Source: Schistocephalus solidus
Taxonomy: Eukaryota; Platyhelminthes; Cestoda; Diphyllobothriidea; Diphyllobothriidae
DNA: 64,000 bases
NCBI GenBank assembly: GCA_017591395.1
Contig: WEDG01000725.1
Location: forward strand, 124,001-188,000
Direction: 5' to 3'
The notes below the pieces were generated by a model, which saw nothing but the letters and a program-made list of their open reading frames with translations, was not told where the DNA came from and did not search any database. Numbering within the stretch: the stretch's first letter is position 1; every line of letters starts with the position of its first letter. Position numbers and translations under genes: made by a program. Shown here one piece after another: positions 24,441-36,829 of this stretch.

Positions 24441-26660
24441 CACTCGTCCACGTCTGCCTTCTTGTGTTTACGAGCAATGTTAATCTGACAAATAAAGTTC
24501 CCATACGAACAGCGGGTAAGAATAACTTGTGTAACCACCTGCGTTAAATATACATAGCAAACTACTGTGTGGGTTAAAACAGGTCGGGTTTCAAATCTAT
24601 GGATAATAGCCCACTGTATGTTAATAAGTACATGCGCTTGATTTATTGTTATACATGCTATCCAAATTCATTTTATTGATTGCTTATTTGTCTAGCATCA
24701 CGTTCAATTTCATTGCCACCAGGAGAATAAATCTGACTGAAATTTATTAATTTTTTAATGTTGTCTTTCACAAATTTCACTGTTTGTCTGCAGGTAGGCT
24801 CCACCCGTAAATTTCCTCTTTCCTCAATTTTTTGTGGTTGAGAGGGTTAACATAACCTACCGTTGCCGTAAAATGTGAAAACGCGAAAAGTCGTGTCAGA
24901 ACTAGTAAACCCAAGTGTTAGGAATATTTAAGACCTGTCCATGCAAATAACTAACCAAAAAATCATGTACACAAAGTTACGTTTAAAAATTATTATTGTA
25001 AATTTGACAAATTGTCCTCCCTTCAATTACTTGCCATGAAAAGGAGTTTCACCCTATATAGATAGCTGAACCGCTCATACGTTTTTTGCTGACGATGTAA
25101 GAACTTATGTTTCTCTTTATATTGTAGCTATTTTTAATGGTTTTACTTTATTTTAAACTCCATTCTGGAAATACAAATTAACAGAAGATTTACCTATAAA
25201 TATTGACATTTCGCATGCAAATGTTAATGTTTTTTTGTTTAACTGGTTTTAAATCAAAACCAGACTGCTCAACAAGTATCCATCCGTATGTTCACTAAAT
25301 TACTTGATCATTTTATACTATCAGTTTTGCCTTTTCTCATAGCCAATACACGAATTTCAGCTAAATATCATCATTTTACGCAAGAACTTGTCTGTCATCA
25401 TTATTACAACATCTTAAGGCCAGAAATCAAATAGGTTTGCAAACCAAATATGAACAAGTCGACAAAATGTCTGGATTTCAAAAAATAACCTGCTTTTTGC
25501 AAGCTCGTCCTCATTATTTACTCGAAAAAAAAACAGTTTTAAAGTGCGCCATGTCCTATTTGGTAAAACTCTCTCCTTTTTAAAATCAATTCCTGATTCC
25601 CTGTCGAGTTAAATAACAGCTATTGTACGCTAAACATGCCTGAATAAAGGTCAACCTAATTTCTGCCTTATTTTCTAAAACATTTGACTGGTAAAACTAA
25701 TAAAACATATTACTCATGCAAACAAGCCATTTTTCGGAATAACCTAGGAAAAAAAAGTTAATTTCACAACCTTTTAGGCACAGCAAAATTAAAAACTTCA
25801 ATTTCTCTGATCATGTTTCATAAAGTCAGTCACATACTGTCGGTGTTTGATAATATAAACGGAGCGAATATAAGTTCTATCAATAGGGACGTTTTTTGCT
25901 CCCACCAAATGCTTACATAAGTAATACATTTAAGGGGTAAATATTCCGAAAACAACTTTCTTTCGTTAAAAATATGTCTAAAGGACTCTGATGTAAACGC
26001 AGCTGTCATTTCACGGCACATGTTGACTCAAAAAGAGAAAATTAATGTTGGTGACCCATAGTCGGTGCAGCATTTCCAACTGCTCAGCCGATATCCCTAA
26101 CTAACACCTACGTGTCTTCTAAAAGTCAATCAGTGATGGGCATAATTTTATTGCTACATGTGCGCATTTGGGCGGAGTATATTAAAGAGTAGGCTCTCAC
26201 CTGAAAAGGTTGTCGAAGGGGAAGTTTTGCCTGTCACCAAACAGTAACCAGATTTCTCCATTTGATGTAAAAATTGCCATTGAGGTAGAACTAGACCGCA
26301 ATCAGAAACAGAGAATGAGATGTTTTTTCACTAAACGAGTTTCTGCTTTACAAATTTCAGAAGAAAAGCAGTTAACGAAAAACTTCCAGAGAGTGAGCAA
26401 AGAATTTTCAGTGTTTCACCGAAGACGAAGATGAAGATCGTTATTCTAAATAACCTTTTGCAGAGTTGGTTTTCAGAGCAAATATTTTAAGTCTCAACTA
26501 ATGTGCAGATGGTATTGTAAGCAAAACGTCTATCGCAGTACGTGTTCAATGTAATAAAGCCTAAAATGTGATAACTTAGCAGAACTCCTCTAACTTCGCC
26601 AATAGCCTCTTAGATGCTAATAATAGAGCAATACGTAATTACCCAACCACACCAAACGGT
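24441..26660. other. AT-rich stretch, no gene recognised
   Basis: Very AT-rich; only short open frames with no recognisable content. Confidence 0.45.
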
Positions 26661-26669
26661 AGCTGGAGC

Positions 26670-26790
26670 CCGTTGCTTAGTGGAATTCTGCATGCGGGTT
26701 CGAGGGTTCAAGCCGCAGTGTTTGCAAGCCTGTGTTTGGATATCACTGACTTCTGATGATTTTATAAGGTTGAAATAGCCCACTCTGTCC
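26670..26790 (+). mobile_element. SINE-like fragment, diverged
   Basis: It begins GGAGCCCGTTGCTTAGTGG (A-box-like) with GGTTCGAGGGTTC downstream, then a degenerate body. Too diverged for certainty. Confidence 0.4.
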
Positions 26791-27526
26791 CCCTTATATT
26801 TTTTTCTAATTTCAAACGTCCCAAAAAGTTCCCTTTTTGCTCAAAGCTGTAACCTGCTTAGAGGATGGCTACTATTTTGCCTAATATAAACGCCACTTCT
26901 TCTCCTTAAGAGGAGATTTGCTGACGCCCACAATAAATTGAAAAGAGGAACAATGCATTTCATACGATTCCGGCAATTTAATAGACTAAAAATATTGTAG
27001 AAAAGGAACAGTTCTGCAACAAAACGTTTAAAAATGACAACCAAGCCAGAACTTCAATAAAGTGTATTTAAAATAAGCATCTTCATCAATTTCATGTTAA
27101 ATTAATCTGAAAAAATAGGGCATGAATAAGACGGGCCATCGAAATTCCTAGTAAAAATCCGCATGCTTGGAGCAACCGAAGTAAACATGACATCGTTTAT
27201 GAATTCTTTTAACCAGTTACTCGGCTCTATATTTACATGGAGGACGGCATCGTGGTACACATGGTAATGAATGTTAAGGACTTTGCCTTATACAACCCAC
27301 TGATATGCTAAGTGCTGAACTTTTGAATTAATGTCAGCTAGGCATGATAACAACAATTCATATTGTTGATCGAGTCCCGCCAACTGAATGTGGCTATTAC
27401 GAGGGCTCCAGTGTGGGCCCTGACATCTGGCAGGAGTTAGAGTATTTTTAAAAAAGACAGCCATTTCAAACGTTATTTTCACCATGTGCTCTAGGACGCG
27501 AATAATGGAAAAGGGCTGTAAATTAC

Positions 27527-27925
27527 CAGTAAAATTGAAGGAAAGTGTGTCATAAACGCGCGAACTCCTTCCTGGGAGTATCTCCCCAGCCTGACATTCG
27601 TAAGTTGCGGTATTTTGGGGCCCGGCTCTGTGCATGATAAGAACTGCTTCCAGGAGCAAGTTGTCATTCCGTTCGCCAACAATCTGCTTGAAGACTGTTA
27701 TATTGTTCCAGGGTTGGCTCTCAATGAGTTCCATCGTCTGCGGTCTGTACGGGGGGTTTTGAAAGAGGGCTCGACGAAACAAGGGACCCTGTGGAGGTAG
27801 AGTTGTCTTTCGGACAAGAAACCAATCCAGAAGGACTCGAGATGAGTTTTTGTGCGTTGTCTCCATTGAACAGACAAAGCTGGTGGCACTATGTTTTCGA
27901 ACGAATCGTGGGGCCTCGATTCGAA
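27527..27925 (-). CDS. Ig-superfamily protein, exon 4 (second Ig domain)
   Basis: On the minus strand a strong acceptor (pyrimidine-rich run ending CTAATCTAG) precedes 27925, and a donor-like G|GTAATT follows 27527. Both ends are phase 1, the usual symmetry of Ig-domain exons. With the G left by exon 3 the frame reads V then RIEAPRFVRKHSATSFVCSM (first Ig cysteine, about residue 280), LLDWFLVRK (core tryptophan, about 296) and NTATYECQAGE (second cysteine, about 372). The Cys-Cys spacing of about 92 is long for an Ig fold. NSS, NIT and NFT sequons indicate an extracellular location. If the donor is not used, the frame runs on about 79 residues to a stop at 27288-27290. Later exons were not found. 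Confidence 0.7.
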
Positions 27926-28139
27926 CTAGATTAGAGGAAGAGTTTCAGGGAGTCTAAGGTGAATTGAAGTGACTCGGATATTTTACTATGAGTAAAATTA
28001 TACGTGCTCAAACACATTAACTTACTTAAACCTTGGCGTGAGAAAAGTTGACTTGTTTCGTCCGCTGAAAGTAAACAAAACCATAACTGTATTTCCTTTT
28101 GCTAAGAAAAAGTGCGTTTAGAATAGTTGACTCTGCCAA

Positions 28140-28740
28140 TGGCATGATTACTTATCAAGGAAAACTCACGTTCCATTTAAAGGTAACATTTAATATCACA
28201 ACGTCTAGGCTGGGCTGGAAGTCAAGAGCATAAAAAGCGCCATCCTTGCACATCTTGTTGACACCGGGCAAAGTGTGGACCCCAGCGAAGCTTTCCGTGT
28301 AATTTATAAGGTCCCACCAAACTACCCCAAGCCACTGGGTCAACGTCTACTAGCAGCAGCAGAAGCGACTGCCATTAGGTTGAAGAAGCCGGTCTTGTGC
28401 GCACAAAAGAACCTCGTACAAGCTCCGCGCTTAGCTTGGCCAACGGCCGCTTAATGCATGTATCCCCCGCGCCATCTCTGTCCTCCCCCTTCTCCTAGAA
28501 CGGCTCTACCAAACACTTACTGCCGCCTATCAAATTGTCTCTTATCACCCTTCCCCTATGCACATTCCTCAGATAACCCACACAAATGGACGAACATTAT
28601 CGATTTCATGTTTTAAATTTCTACTGCGTTCCAACGTTTCCCTATAACTGTACTGGCCTGAAGAGAAGTTATCGAAAGCAGCGCGTATGCTCGCCAAGTT
28701 GTCTTTTGAATGAGGCAACCGGGAAAGTTATCTCTGGCGT
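28140..28740 (+). pseudogene. Penelope-like element 3' fragment (second lineage)
   Basis: Related to 23200-23600: shared pieces include the CCGGGC..GTGTGGAC..CGAAGCTTT block, the AGCAGCAGAAGCGACTGCCAT run, and CGAAAGCA followed by CGTATGCT near the end. No open protein remains. It lies in intron 3 of the Ig gene, on the opposite strand. Confidence 0.65.
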
Positions 28741-28959
28741 CTTTTGGACGCATTTGGGAAGACGTTTCATGAGCGCCGTACTTTTAAGTTTCATCGCCTG
28801 CCAGTGATGCTTAGGGAAGTTTGCAGTATTTCGTTAATGGATCAAGAAAAGTGGTTTTCACTATGAAAATAACACTGCTTATTAACGCTCTTTTTGCAAC
28901 CAGCAGTATAGATATCCTAAATGATTAACCCAATTGTTAGCTGCCTGTTGAAATTTTAT

Positions 28960-29883
28960 GAAGAGAACGCGGTTTTATCTCTGTAGCTGATGAATATAAA
29001 TCAAAGTTTATATATCAAATTTTTGGATGAAGTAAACAAAGGTTAATTCAAACTGATTTTATCCAAGTAAGACAGTTTTTTCTGAGGAAATGAAAAGCTG
29101 AATCAAATCTGTCAGTTAACCCTCAGTTCGCGCAATAATTTTGTTGGTATCGCTACACCTGTAAGAGTGAAGTTATGGAGGTAGTTTGGAGCAGACAGAC
29201 TCGATGGTTTTTAAGAAAAACCCTGCTGTCCATACGTTTCGGGTTCTACGCATATAAAATCATCAGGAGGTCGTGGGTATAAAGAAGATGGAGCTTTTCG
29301 AAATGCGGTCGATTCGTCACCAAACAGTTTTTAATGTTATCAGGTGCCTTTCCTGCTTGAACACATTCGGAGGCAAGTCGTTATTTGTTCTGCGTTTATT
29401 AACTGTTGCTTTAGAAATTTGTCATTGAAACGCTATCTAAGGAAACAGTGTTCAGCCACTCGTTCTGGTGTGCTTATTCAGTCGGCCCAGACACAGTTGG
29501 TGCACAGGACACAGTGGTTGGAGTTCATTGCGTTTTTTTGATGGAACGGGGACTGGATAATCTGGAATTAATCCAGTCGCATCTTATGTGGTCGGCAGAA
29601 CTCGGTATACTTTCAGCTTAGTTAAGCTTTAGGTTGTGGCCAGGTTCATCTAGTGTGTCACAACCTGCTGAGCTTTTGGTGGTTGTTCGTGCATGCGCGC
29701 ACTAACCTATCTTTGTATCCTACTGCTGAAAGTGTTTTGATCACAATAAGTAGTGCGATTGGAAATAAATTGCATTCATATACTCCCTTGAAATATGATT
29801 AAGCCGAATTTTTAAGCTGTAAAGTCTGTTTTGTATTTATCCCACTTCATACCGTTACGAATTGACCTTATCACCGCTATGTG
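28960..29883. mobile_element. 0.93-kb interspersed element, copy 2
   Basis: This 924-bp unit is nearly identical to 20088-21014 end to end, but its flanks are unrelated to those of copy 1, which defines the element boundaries. No coding capacity was recognised. It lies in intron 3 of the Ig gene. Confidence 0.8.
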
Positions 29884-30263
29884 GCTTCACATTCCAGTTA
29901 CCAACCCGCGTACCTTATCTCACTGGATTATTTAAACTCTACGTGGTCACTTAGCAGCAAGTTTCCTCGGGTAAACATTAAATTGGTCACTTATGCAAGT
30001 AATTATATTTTCCATTCGACTGTGCCTTATCTCGCATTCAAGACAAGAAGTTATTAAAACATCTTATTTTTCCTTGTTTGCCGTATAAATTTTGGAGAAA
30101 AAGTACTTCTGCAGACAGAAGGAAACATATTTGTGAATTGTATCCATAATTAAGTATAGTTCCTACAGGGCAGTTGCAAAATAGGCAAGTTCAAAGATGA
30201 CGATTATGATATCTATGACAAGCCAAGCTCTGGAAGACAGCCAGTTCGATTAGACTATTGATA

Positions 30264-31230
30264 AGGAAGAAGATGATGATGATGAATCAGAAGATGAAGA
30301 AGAAAAAGAAGAAGAAGGAGGCTTTCCGTTCGCCTTAATCATGCCTTTATTCATCTGAGTGTCTGACCTCTCACTGTAGTCCATCTCCGGAGGTGATTAT
30401 GCAGGGCCTTGTATGCCGGCGGTAGATCGATATATCCAATAACTGAGTTGCAGCCAGAGGCCCAAGTTTAAATCAATTCGCGACTTGTATTTATTCTGGT
30501 GCGAGCGAATAGTTCTGCTGCTGCCAGGCTAAACTCGTGACCCGTTTCATAGGTTTGGGCGGCCATTTTTAATCCTCTGTCAGCCCGTCTCACAGCCAGC
30601 TTATGCTCGTGTATGCGCGATCCGAGCATGCGTGCTGTCTGTCTTCTGTAGTGACGATGACCCCTGAAGCACGGAATGCGCTAAACTACACCCGACTGCT
30701 CACTGGAATCGAAAATACCCTCGATCATAATGACCCTGCTTCGCACGGTAGACTTGTGCCGGTGCGCAACTCCAGCACCTAGTCCAGCAGCAATGCATTG
30801 GGTCTCCTCGGAAACATCTTTGATGCATAGCAGCACAGGCCATACATTTGGGACTGGTTCTTCTTAGGTCCTCTGTGGGTGAACACGTAGGCATCGGCGT
30901 ATGAACGCCTTCGGATATCCGCTCCGCATAAACTGTTCGCCAAGATATCGGGCCTCATGTGCTTTGTCTTCCAGGTTGCTACCATGAGTCTGGATGCGTT
31001 TGAACACTATTCTCACACAGATTCAATTGTGGAATACCGGATGGTTGCTGTGAAAATTGATCAGCAGTGTGGTCTTCATTGACTTCCCCTCGACAGTGGT
31101 TTCTATTTCGTCTTTGGAATTTTAGTCGCAGAGCACCTCAAGGAAGGGGAGCTGCTGCCCTCGTGAATTGTACAACAGCGACTGAAATCCTGCATCGTGT
31201 TCCTCCTCAAGGTATCCAAACTTTCATTCA
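30264..31230 (-). pseudogene. Penelope-like element fragment (RT tail plus GIY-YIG)
   Basis: From 31215 downward the minus strand reads LEEEHDAGFQSLLYNSRGQQ then LPFLEVLCD (PLE reverse transcriptase tail). A KARYLGEQFMRSGYPKAFI-like block follows near 30970-30900. The nuclease (FRGHRHYRRQTARMLGSRIH, then AQTYETGHEF and ARTRINTSRE) lies at 30660-30480. Frames change repeatedly. It ends in a GAA-rich tract at 30264-30320 and is a sibling of the 6.58-7.26 kb copy. Confidence 0.8.
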
Positions 31231-31929
31231 CGTTAAGGTGACCACGTAACGTCCCCACGCTTCTGGCAAGTGAATACGTACACCTGGAATGTGAAACTTC
31301 GCCTCAATTCATAAGACTGTCGAATCGGGTCGAAGTCAAAGCACCGGAGATTTATTGTAAAAATGTAATTAGTCATGTTGAATTGTCCAAAAATACCTAA
31401 AGTGAATTGGAAAACGCAGGTAAAGAGGCTATTTGCGTTCTGCGTGAGCCTACATCTACCAAATCTAGGAAAAGATAAGTTCGTTAAGTTGGGAGGTTCT
31501 TGCACAAAGTTATCAGACCGAGCACCCAATAACTTCCATCTGTTCCGACCAATAGAACACGTTGAAATAACGCAACACATTCAGTACCAAAGAGGAAGTT
31601 AAAAACAGTCTTTAAGGCAAATTTCTGGAAGTAAGAGAGCTATCTTGTAACGTGCTATCAAATAATTATCTTCCTGTTGTTCCCCACGATGGATGATACA
31701 TGCTTGATTAACCCTTTTCAGATAAGAGTCGTTTACAGTGGTTTTTATAACCCTTTACTAAAACGCAAGTTGTCTAAACACAGTCTAATACCACCGATCC
31801 GGTGAACGACTCCAGAGAGTTTTTGCTGTGTCAGCGGATCCTCAGGCTAAGCGCTTTAAAAGTGTACTCTGATCTACATGCAATCTCAACTCCAAGTGGC
31901 TTACCGGGGCAACTGGTGGTTTCTTAGGC

Positions 31930-32830
31930 ATCCTACTCATATGCGCCTTTCATTTTAATGCGTCCACTGACGGCGTTCGGCTGATTGCACTTACCTACAC
32001 ATCTGTCAGTTCGATCGTCGGCTTTGATGAATTCCGCCATGGGCCCCACAGCAGGGTGACGCAGGGACGATGAATCGCACGTGAATAAATCGAAGTAGAC
32101 TTTCAAGGCATCTACCTCACTCGCTGTTCTACTCTCCCACCCGGGCCCAGTGTCAACACAGAGTCGAGAAGACAGGAGACGGAATAGGTCAGAGATGGCA
32201 GGCGCGATAGGAACCCGAATCATTGCCGGCCACTGCACCGGTAACGATCGCACTAAGTGAGACTGTCACATACGGTAGTTGGACCGTCGTTTTCGACGAT
32301 ATCTACTGTATGCTCAACAAAACGTTGGTAGAGGGACGCCGACTTGCACTGTATTGAAGTGAGAGTAGTTTTGAACTTCATGTACCTCACCCTATATTCT
32401 ACTCCATTACCTGGGCCCAGTATCAAGACAGTCATGAAGACCGCAGATGGGAGAGGGCGCAGGCCCACGCACTGTTGTCGAACACCAACAGTTCGACCGT
32501 CGATTTCGACGAGGTCCACCGAATGCTGCACAAAAGGTGGTGCAGGGACGGTGATTTACGCATGGATTAGTTTTAAATGATAGTAGCCTTGCGCTGCAGC
32601 TACCGCACTCTCTCCTCCTCCCCCACCTGAGCCCGGTGTCAAGACAGAGTCAAGAAGACCGGAGATGGGAGAGGGCGCAGGTGGCTGGCGTGCCCGGAGC
32701 CGCCCCTGGGCGTACCACCACACCTGGCTCGGATCCCACAGAGTGAGAGTGCCATAAAGGCCACATTAAGATGCAGCCTGACTCTTAGTCCGCCAGTCAG
32801 CCACTACACACAAAACACACATTGGGCTGA
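31930..32830 (+). repeat. GC-rich repeat, three tandem diverged units
   Basis: Three head-to-tail diverged copies of the GC-rich unit can be aligned (about 32048-32250, 32262-32470, 32480-32830). Each has a GCAGGGACG-type block, a CTCTC..CC pyrimidine run, a CCGGTGTCAAGACAGAGTC-type block and a GGGAGAGGGCGCAGG-type block. Only the last unit keeps the CGGAGCCGCCCC core. No protein recognised. Confidence 0.7.
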
Positions 32831-33040
32831 CCACGCGGTCCGAGTTATCCCGTCAGTTGGCAACCTTCCACGCCACGGCTTTTAGCGTGGCGTGGAAGGT
32901 TGCCAACTTCCAAAACCAGATCACCGTCCGAGCTAGTCAGTTGTCTGATGCGGAAATGGGCACAGTGGTTGACAGGGCTGGCGAACTCGTCTTCACGCGC
33001 TACAGCACGACCTGGTCCCCTTAACCCACACACCGGGATA
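32831..33040 (+). repeat. GC-rich repeat tail, containing a hairpin
   Basis: This continues the repeat (CCGTCAGTTGGCAACCTTCC block). Bases 32856-32877 and 32886-32907 are perfect 22-base inverted repeats around an 8-base loop. The equivalent copies at 18.78 and 63.21 kb lack the second arm. Confidence 0.8.
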
Positions 33041-33440
33041 TGAATAATTGATATTCTGGAAAAAAAAAAAGACTGGCTAATTTTTGGATTGGACGATCAC
33101 ATTCTAAAGGTTCTTCTTTTTTGGAGAACTAGCTTGCGTGAACTGTCACCAATGCAGTTTTAGAAACTGGAATAATAGGAACTATTTAACAAACTCGTTA
33201 TGGTATCTTCACAGGCAACTAGGACTCAAATCTCAGGATTTTTCAACAAAAGGAAAACATATTCATCCTTAATACTTTATGAGTCTGCATGTACCCATCT
33301 CAAATTAATCTCCTTGCATTTTATCAGACAATTCAAGTGACTGCGTAACAGTAACAATCCTTATCGTTACTACAAATACTAATTGGTCAGACATAAAAGT
33401 AGAATATAATTTTTCTTATAAATTGCCTTCGATAGCTTAC

Positions 33441-33753
33441 CTTTGACTGAAAGGTAGTATTTTATGTTCTGTGGAGCTCCGCCCGTCAGGCGGCAGGTAT
33501 AGACACCATTGTCAGTTTGTTTAACCTCACGTACCACCAGTTCCCACATTCGAACCAAGGCGTCCTGGCTCTTCGATTCAGAACGTCCTCTTGGAGGTAG
33601 TTTGTAATATGTGAACGTACTGGATGAAGCTAGGGCTCCAGCTTCACAGGGTCGGTATTCATTATAAACTGAGGCCGCGTCCAGGCGCTTGTCCATGGTA
33701 AACAGCGTTCCCATGACAGAAATTGTCGTGAAGTTGTGTTCCCAAATAACCGT
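33441..33753 (-). CDS. Ig-superfamily protein, exon 3 (main part of first Ig domain)
   Basis: Minus-strand exon with acceptor TCAATTTTCAG before 33753 and donor AAAG|GTAAGC after 33441. It begins in phase 0, exactly matching the phase-0 end of exon 2, and ends in phase 1. It reads TVIWEHNFTTISVMGTLF (core tryptophan, about residue 161), then WELVVREVKQTDNGVYTCRL (E-F strands with the second Ig cysteine, about 244) and IKYYLSVK (G strand). The pattern D-x-G-x-Y-x-C is the signature of V/I-type Ig folds. The roughly 96-residue Cys-Cys span implies an insertion between strands C and E. Partner and role are unknown. Confidence 0.78.
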
Positions 33754-33759
33754 CTGAAA

Positions 33760-35720
33760 ATTGATTAAAGGTCCATCTTTGGGTTATTCATCTGGTGGTA
33801 GTTATGATCAAGGACACGTCAGAAAATTTGGATATTTACAGTACGCAAGGGCAGCATGCTAAAGCGGTTTACTTTGAAGGGTCGTTAATATCCCATAGCG
33901 TCTTAACAACAACCCGATTTCGAGATAAAAGACACCATGACCACAGTTCTGAGGACAATCGAAACCTCTTATTATCCTTATCACACACAGGGAAATCAAA
34001 ACGCGAACGTCATGGTGATATTTGCATATATGGGTCCTTTTAATCCTCATCAGTAGATTAACCTGCGCTCACACTTTAAGTTGAAGTCTACTTCGAAACT
34101 AATCTGCAATAATTACTGAAAAATCTCTTCAATCTGTTGGGACTGCATTAATTAGGCAAGTTTCCGGCCGCCGTGGAAATCTTTAATGAGAAGATTTAGT
34201 CTCTTGCAGTTAAGAACCATGCTTAACATTGCGCTCCACACCTAACTGAAACAGAAGATCGGAAACCGAATATCTTTCCTCATTGGTGACCGTAACTTTT
34301 ATGGAGAAAACGTAAAAGCGTGTTGAGGAGACCGCTTTATGGTCAACCATTTATTAGCCTGCAATTGTGATCACCTAAAATCCTCCATCAGCATTATAAC
34401 CCGTATTGCGCAGTAATTGACCATGATCATGATCTTCCGGATCGATTCCTGGCCAAAAGCCATCCGTATTTAACCGCGGGCTGGCACTCGACATCGCTAT
34501 AACTGTGCTTTCGCGACCTGCGCATGGTGAACTGCAGACTTTGGTGCGAGTGTCTGCACTAATACTAACCGTCTTCCTATTTCCCCCCTGACTTGCACCC
34601 CACGGCACGATAGCATCATCTGTCATCTACGTCTCCAAAATAATAAATAACAAGAGAAGTTCACTAGTGATTGCAGCTGAAGTCCATCCGTTTTTGATGC
34701 TTTCAGTACCCTTTTGCGGTGTCTTAGCATCAAACTGCAATTCAACAGACATTTTGAGGAGAAAATATGGAACTTCATTTCTTTCTTTTGTCAGGCCAAA
34801 TCGATGACTTCACTCACACATGTGACTTTAAAATGTCTCCAACGGAACCAAGTAATCCTGTGTCCCTCGTTCGCCAGTTAAACGGTCGATTGGGTTTCAA
34901 CACCTGAGAACCCGAGTTTGAACCAATTTTAGTTCCGAACCGGTGTCATTGTGTGACTGACTGGAGGAAATAAGACGGTCCAAAATAATACTTTATTGGC
35001 CTCCAAAAGGGCTCCTTTTTAGTTTTTGCAGAAATGTACTGCCTGTTGGCCGTTAAATGAATCTTACGCTGTGGCTGATGGACTTCGGCCGAAAGCTTCC
35101 TACCATCTTTTGGTCTGCGCCTACAGACCTTGGTTGAAACTGATTTCCTTCAAGTTAACGATTTAAATTCAGACAGACTTAAGAAGAATCAATTTTCTGA
35201 GACCGAATTATAGAGAATGCACATGGTGTACTTTGCAGGGCTCCTTCATGATCAGAACACCTGACAGCTTCAACGCGCTGCGGCGGATGATCGGCGAAAC
35301 ACGCATGCCTCAGCTTTTGGCCATTACCTGTGCTGACGGTATGGTGTGCAGTGTAACTCCAAAATAATCTGGAATCCCACGCGTTATACGTTTAGCCCAA
35401 ACTGTGGCGAGACAGATTCTCGCAAACTCGAATAGATCGTGGCGGATTATCCACTCATGGGATAGAGTGACCCGTTTGGCTTCCGAAGATCTCATCAAAG
35501 AGATACGAAAAACGTATCATATAAAGTACACCAAAGTAAATATCCCGGCTGAGCAATCATATAAATCTTCAAAGAACTGTGATGGATTGTCACCCACGAT
35601 TTATGCCCCCTCTCCACATCCCTCCCTCTTTCACCCCTTTGGGTTAGTCGCTTTGACTTTGTCTGAGCTGAGTTGGAATACACAAAGGAGCTTATACCAG
35701 ATCAACTGCTTTTGAACATC
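33760..35720. other. Intron 2 of the Ig gene; no repeat recognised in this part
   Basis: No supported exon. A minus-strand open frame at 34375-34626 was considered and rejected. Confidence 0.4.
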
Positions 35721-35724
35721 CGAC

Positions 35725-35945
35725 ATGAAACAACCCGGGACGAGCGAAATCTCATGTGTCCAGTGCTGTCGAAGAACTACGAGGCTTGTAAAAGGGAGGT
35801 TGAGAGAACATAGACCCTTTTATCTGGTACGCCTGAATGCCAATTACAGAGAGAATTATCCCAACAAGAATTGTACCATTGGTTGCGAAAATAGATCACA
35901 CAGAAGGGTGGATATTCTGAGCGAAGTGCTATTGCGTGCGTAATT
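35725..35945 (+). pseudogene. Penelope-like element fragment, GIY-YIG remnant
   Basis: The plus strand reads SCVQCCRRTTRLVKGRLREH, which matches the second PLE lineage nuclease (compare GYIVRTSRHLSKRMRAHI at 23.1 kb). It is a short relic in intron 2 of the Ig gene. Confidence 0.55.
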
Positions 35946-36599
35946 GTAACCTTGTTCATTGTTTGCTTTGAGTGAGTTGAATGCTTAAGACAAGTTTTTT
36001 TCCGCTTCTTTGCTATGAGGGATTTAATGAAAGGCCTTTTCGCTAATAGTTTGTTGTTTGGATTTCAAAAAGAGCGCTAAAACCGACCTTTTTTATCTTT
36101 TTAAATGAATTTTACCAGTAGCCGACGGTTCGTGCTGATGCAACTTGGAGAATCACGGTCCACCACAAGTTTCTTAGCCGTATAGGTAAATGTTTCACGG
36201 CCTAATTGTTCAGAATTCCACATCCGTATAGGATTGTTCAGGGGACGGATACAGTTCGTGACTGCTCCTGTGCATTGTCACCGACAAAATCAACGTCAAT
36301 ATGGTAGCGAAAAATCGATAATTACCTGGGTCTCACTTCTGGACTCGAAATTAAGACATCATATACTGGTATTGGTGTGAACTTACCCTCAATCTCCCTT
36401 GGGGTATCATGATAACTGCTTTCATTCCCCAGAGAGTTAAGCGGTGTGAATTACTCCATGTGGACTACCTCGAGCTTATGAAGGCCGTTTTTATGGAAGT
36501 TAAATGCGAGTAACTTAAGCACGAGGGTCGTTACTGACGTTTTCCATACTGGGACAGGGACAGTGCCTTGAACGTGAATTAATTATTAGATCTTAATAG

Positions 36600-36720
36600 A
36601 CTTATTTAGCATCTAATTCCCTCTCTCCTCCTGCATCCAGCTAGACCTAGTGTCAAAACGAAATCGAGCGCAGGGGACTTGCACGGCGTGAGGCAACACC
36701 TAGGCGTACAAATAGTCGAG
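36600..36720 (+). repeat. GC-rich repeat, diverged fragment
   Basis: CTCTCTCCTCCTGCATCC, GTGTCAAAACGAAATCGAG and AACACCTAGGCGTAC are degenerate matches to the family core. Confidence 0.5.
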
Positions 36721-36829
36721 CGTGGTATTTATTATGAGACCACATCCACAGAAACGCCTGCGGTTGATAGAAACTAACAGACCAGTTCCAGAAAGCAGTT
36801 CAGACGGAGAAGATGCGATCGCGGGGACA

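Noticed and set aside
31233..31580. Minus-strand open frame of 115 codons considered as an extra Ig-gene exon between exons 3 and 4
   Set aside because: Possible borders give phase 1 to 0, which does not fit a direct exon 3/4 join in phase 1, and the sequence shows no Ig-strand pattern.
34375..34626. Minus-strand open frame preceded by an acceptor-like TAG
   Set aside because: It ends in an in-frame stop at its only donor-like site, and placing it between exons 2 and 3 would split the first Ig domain.
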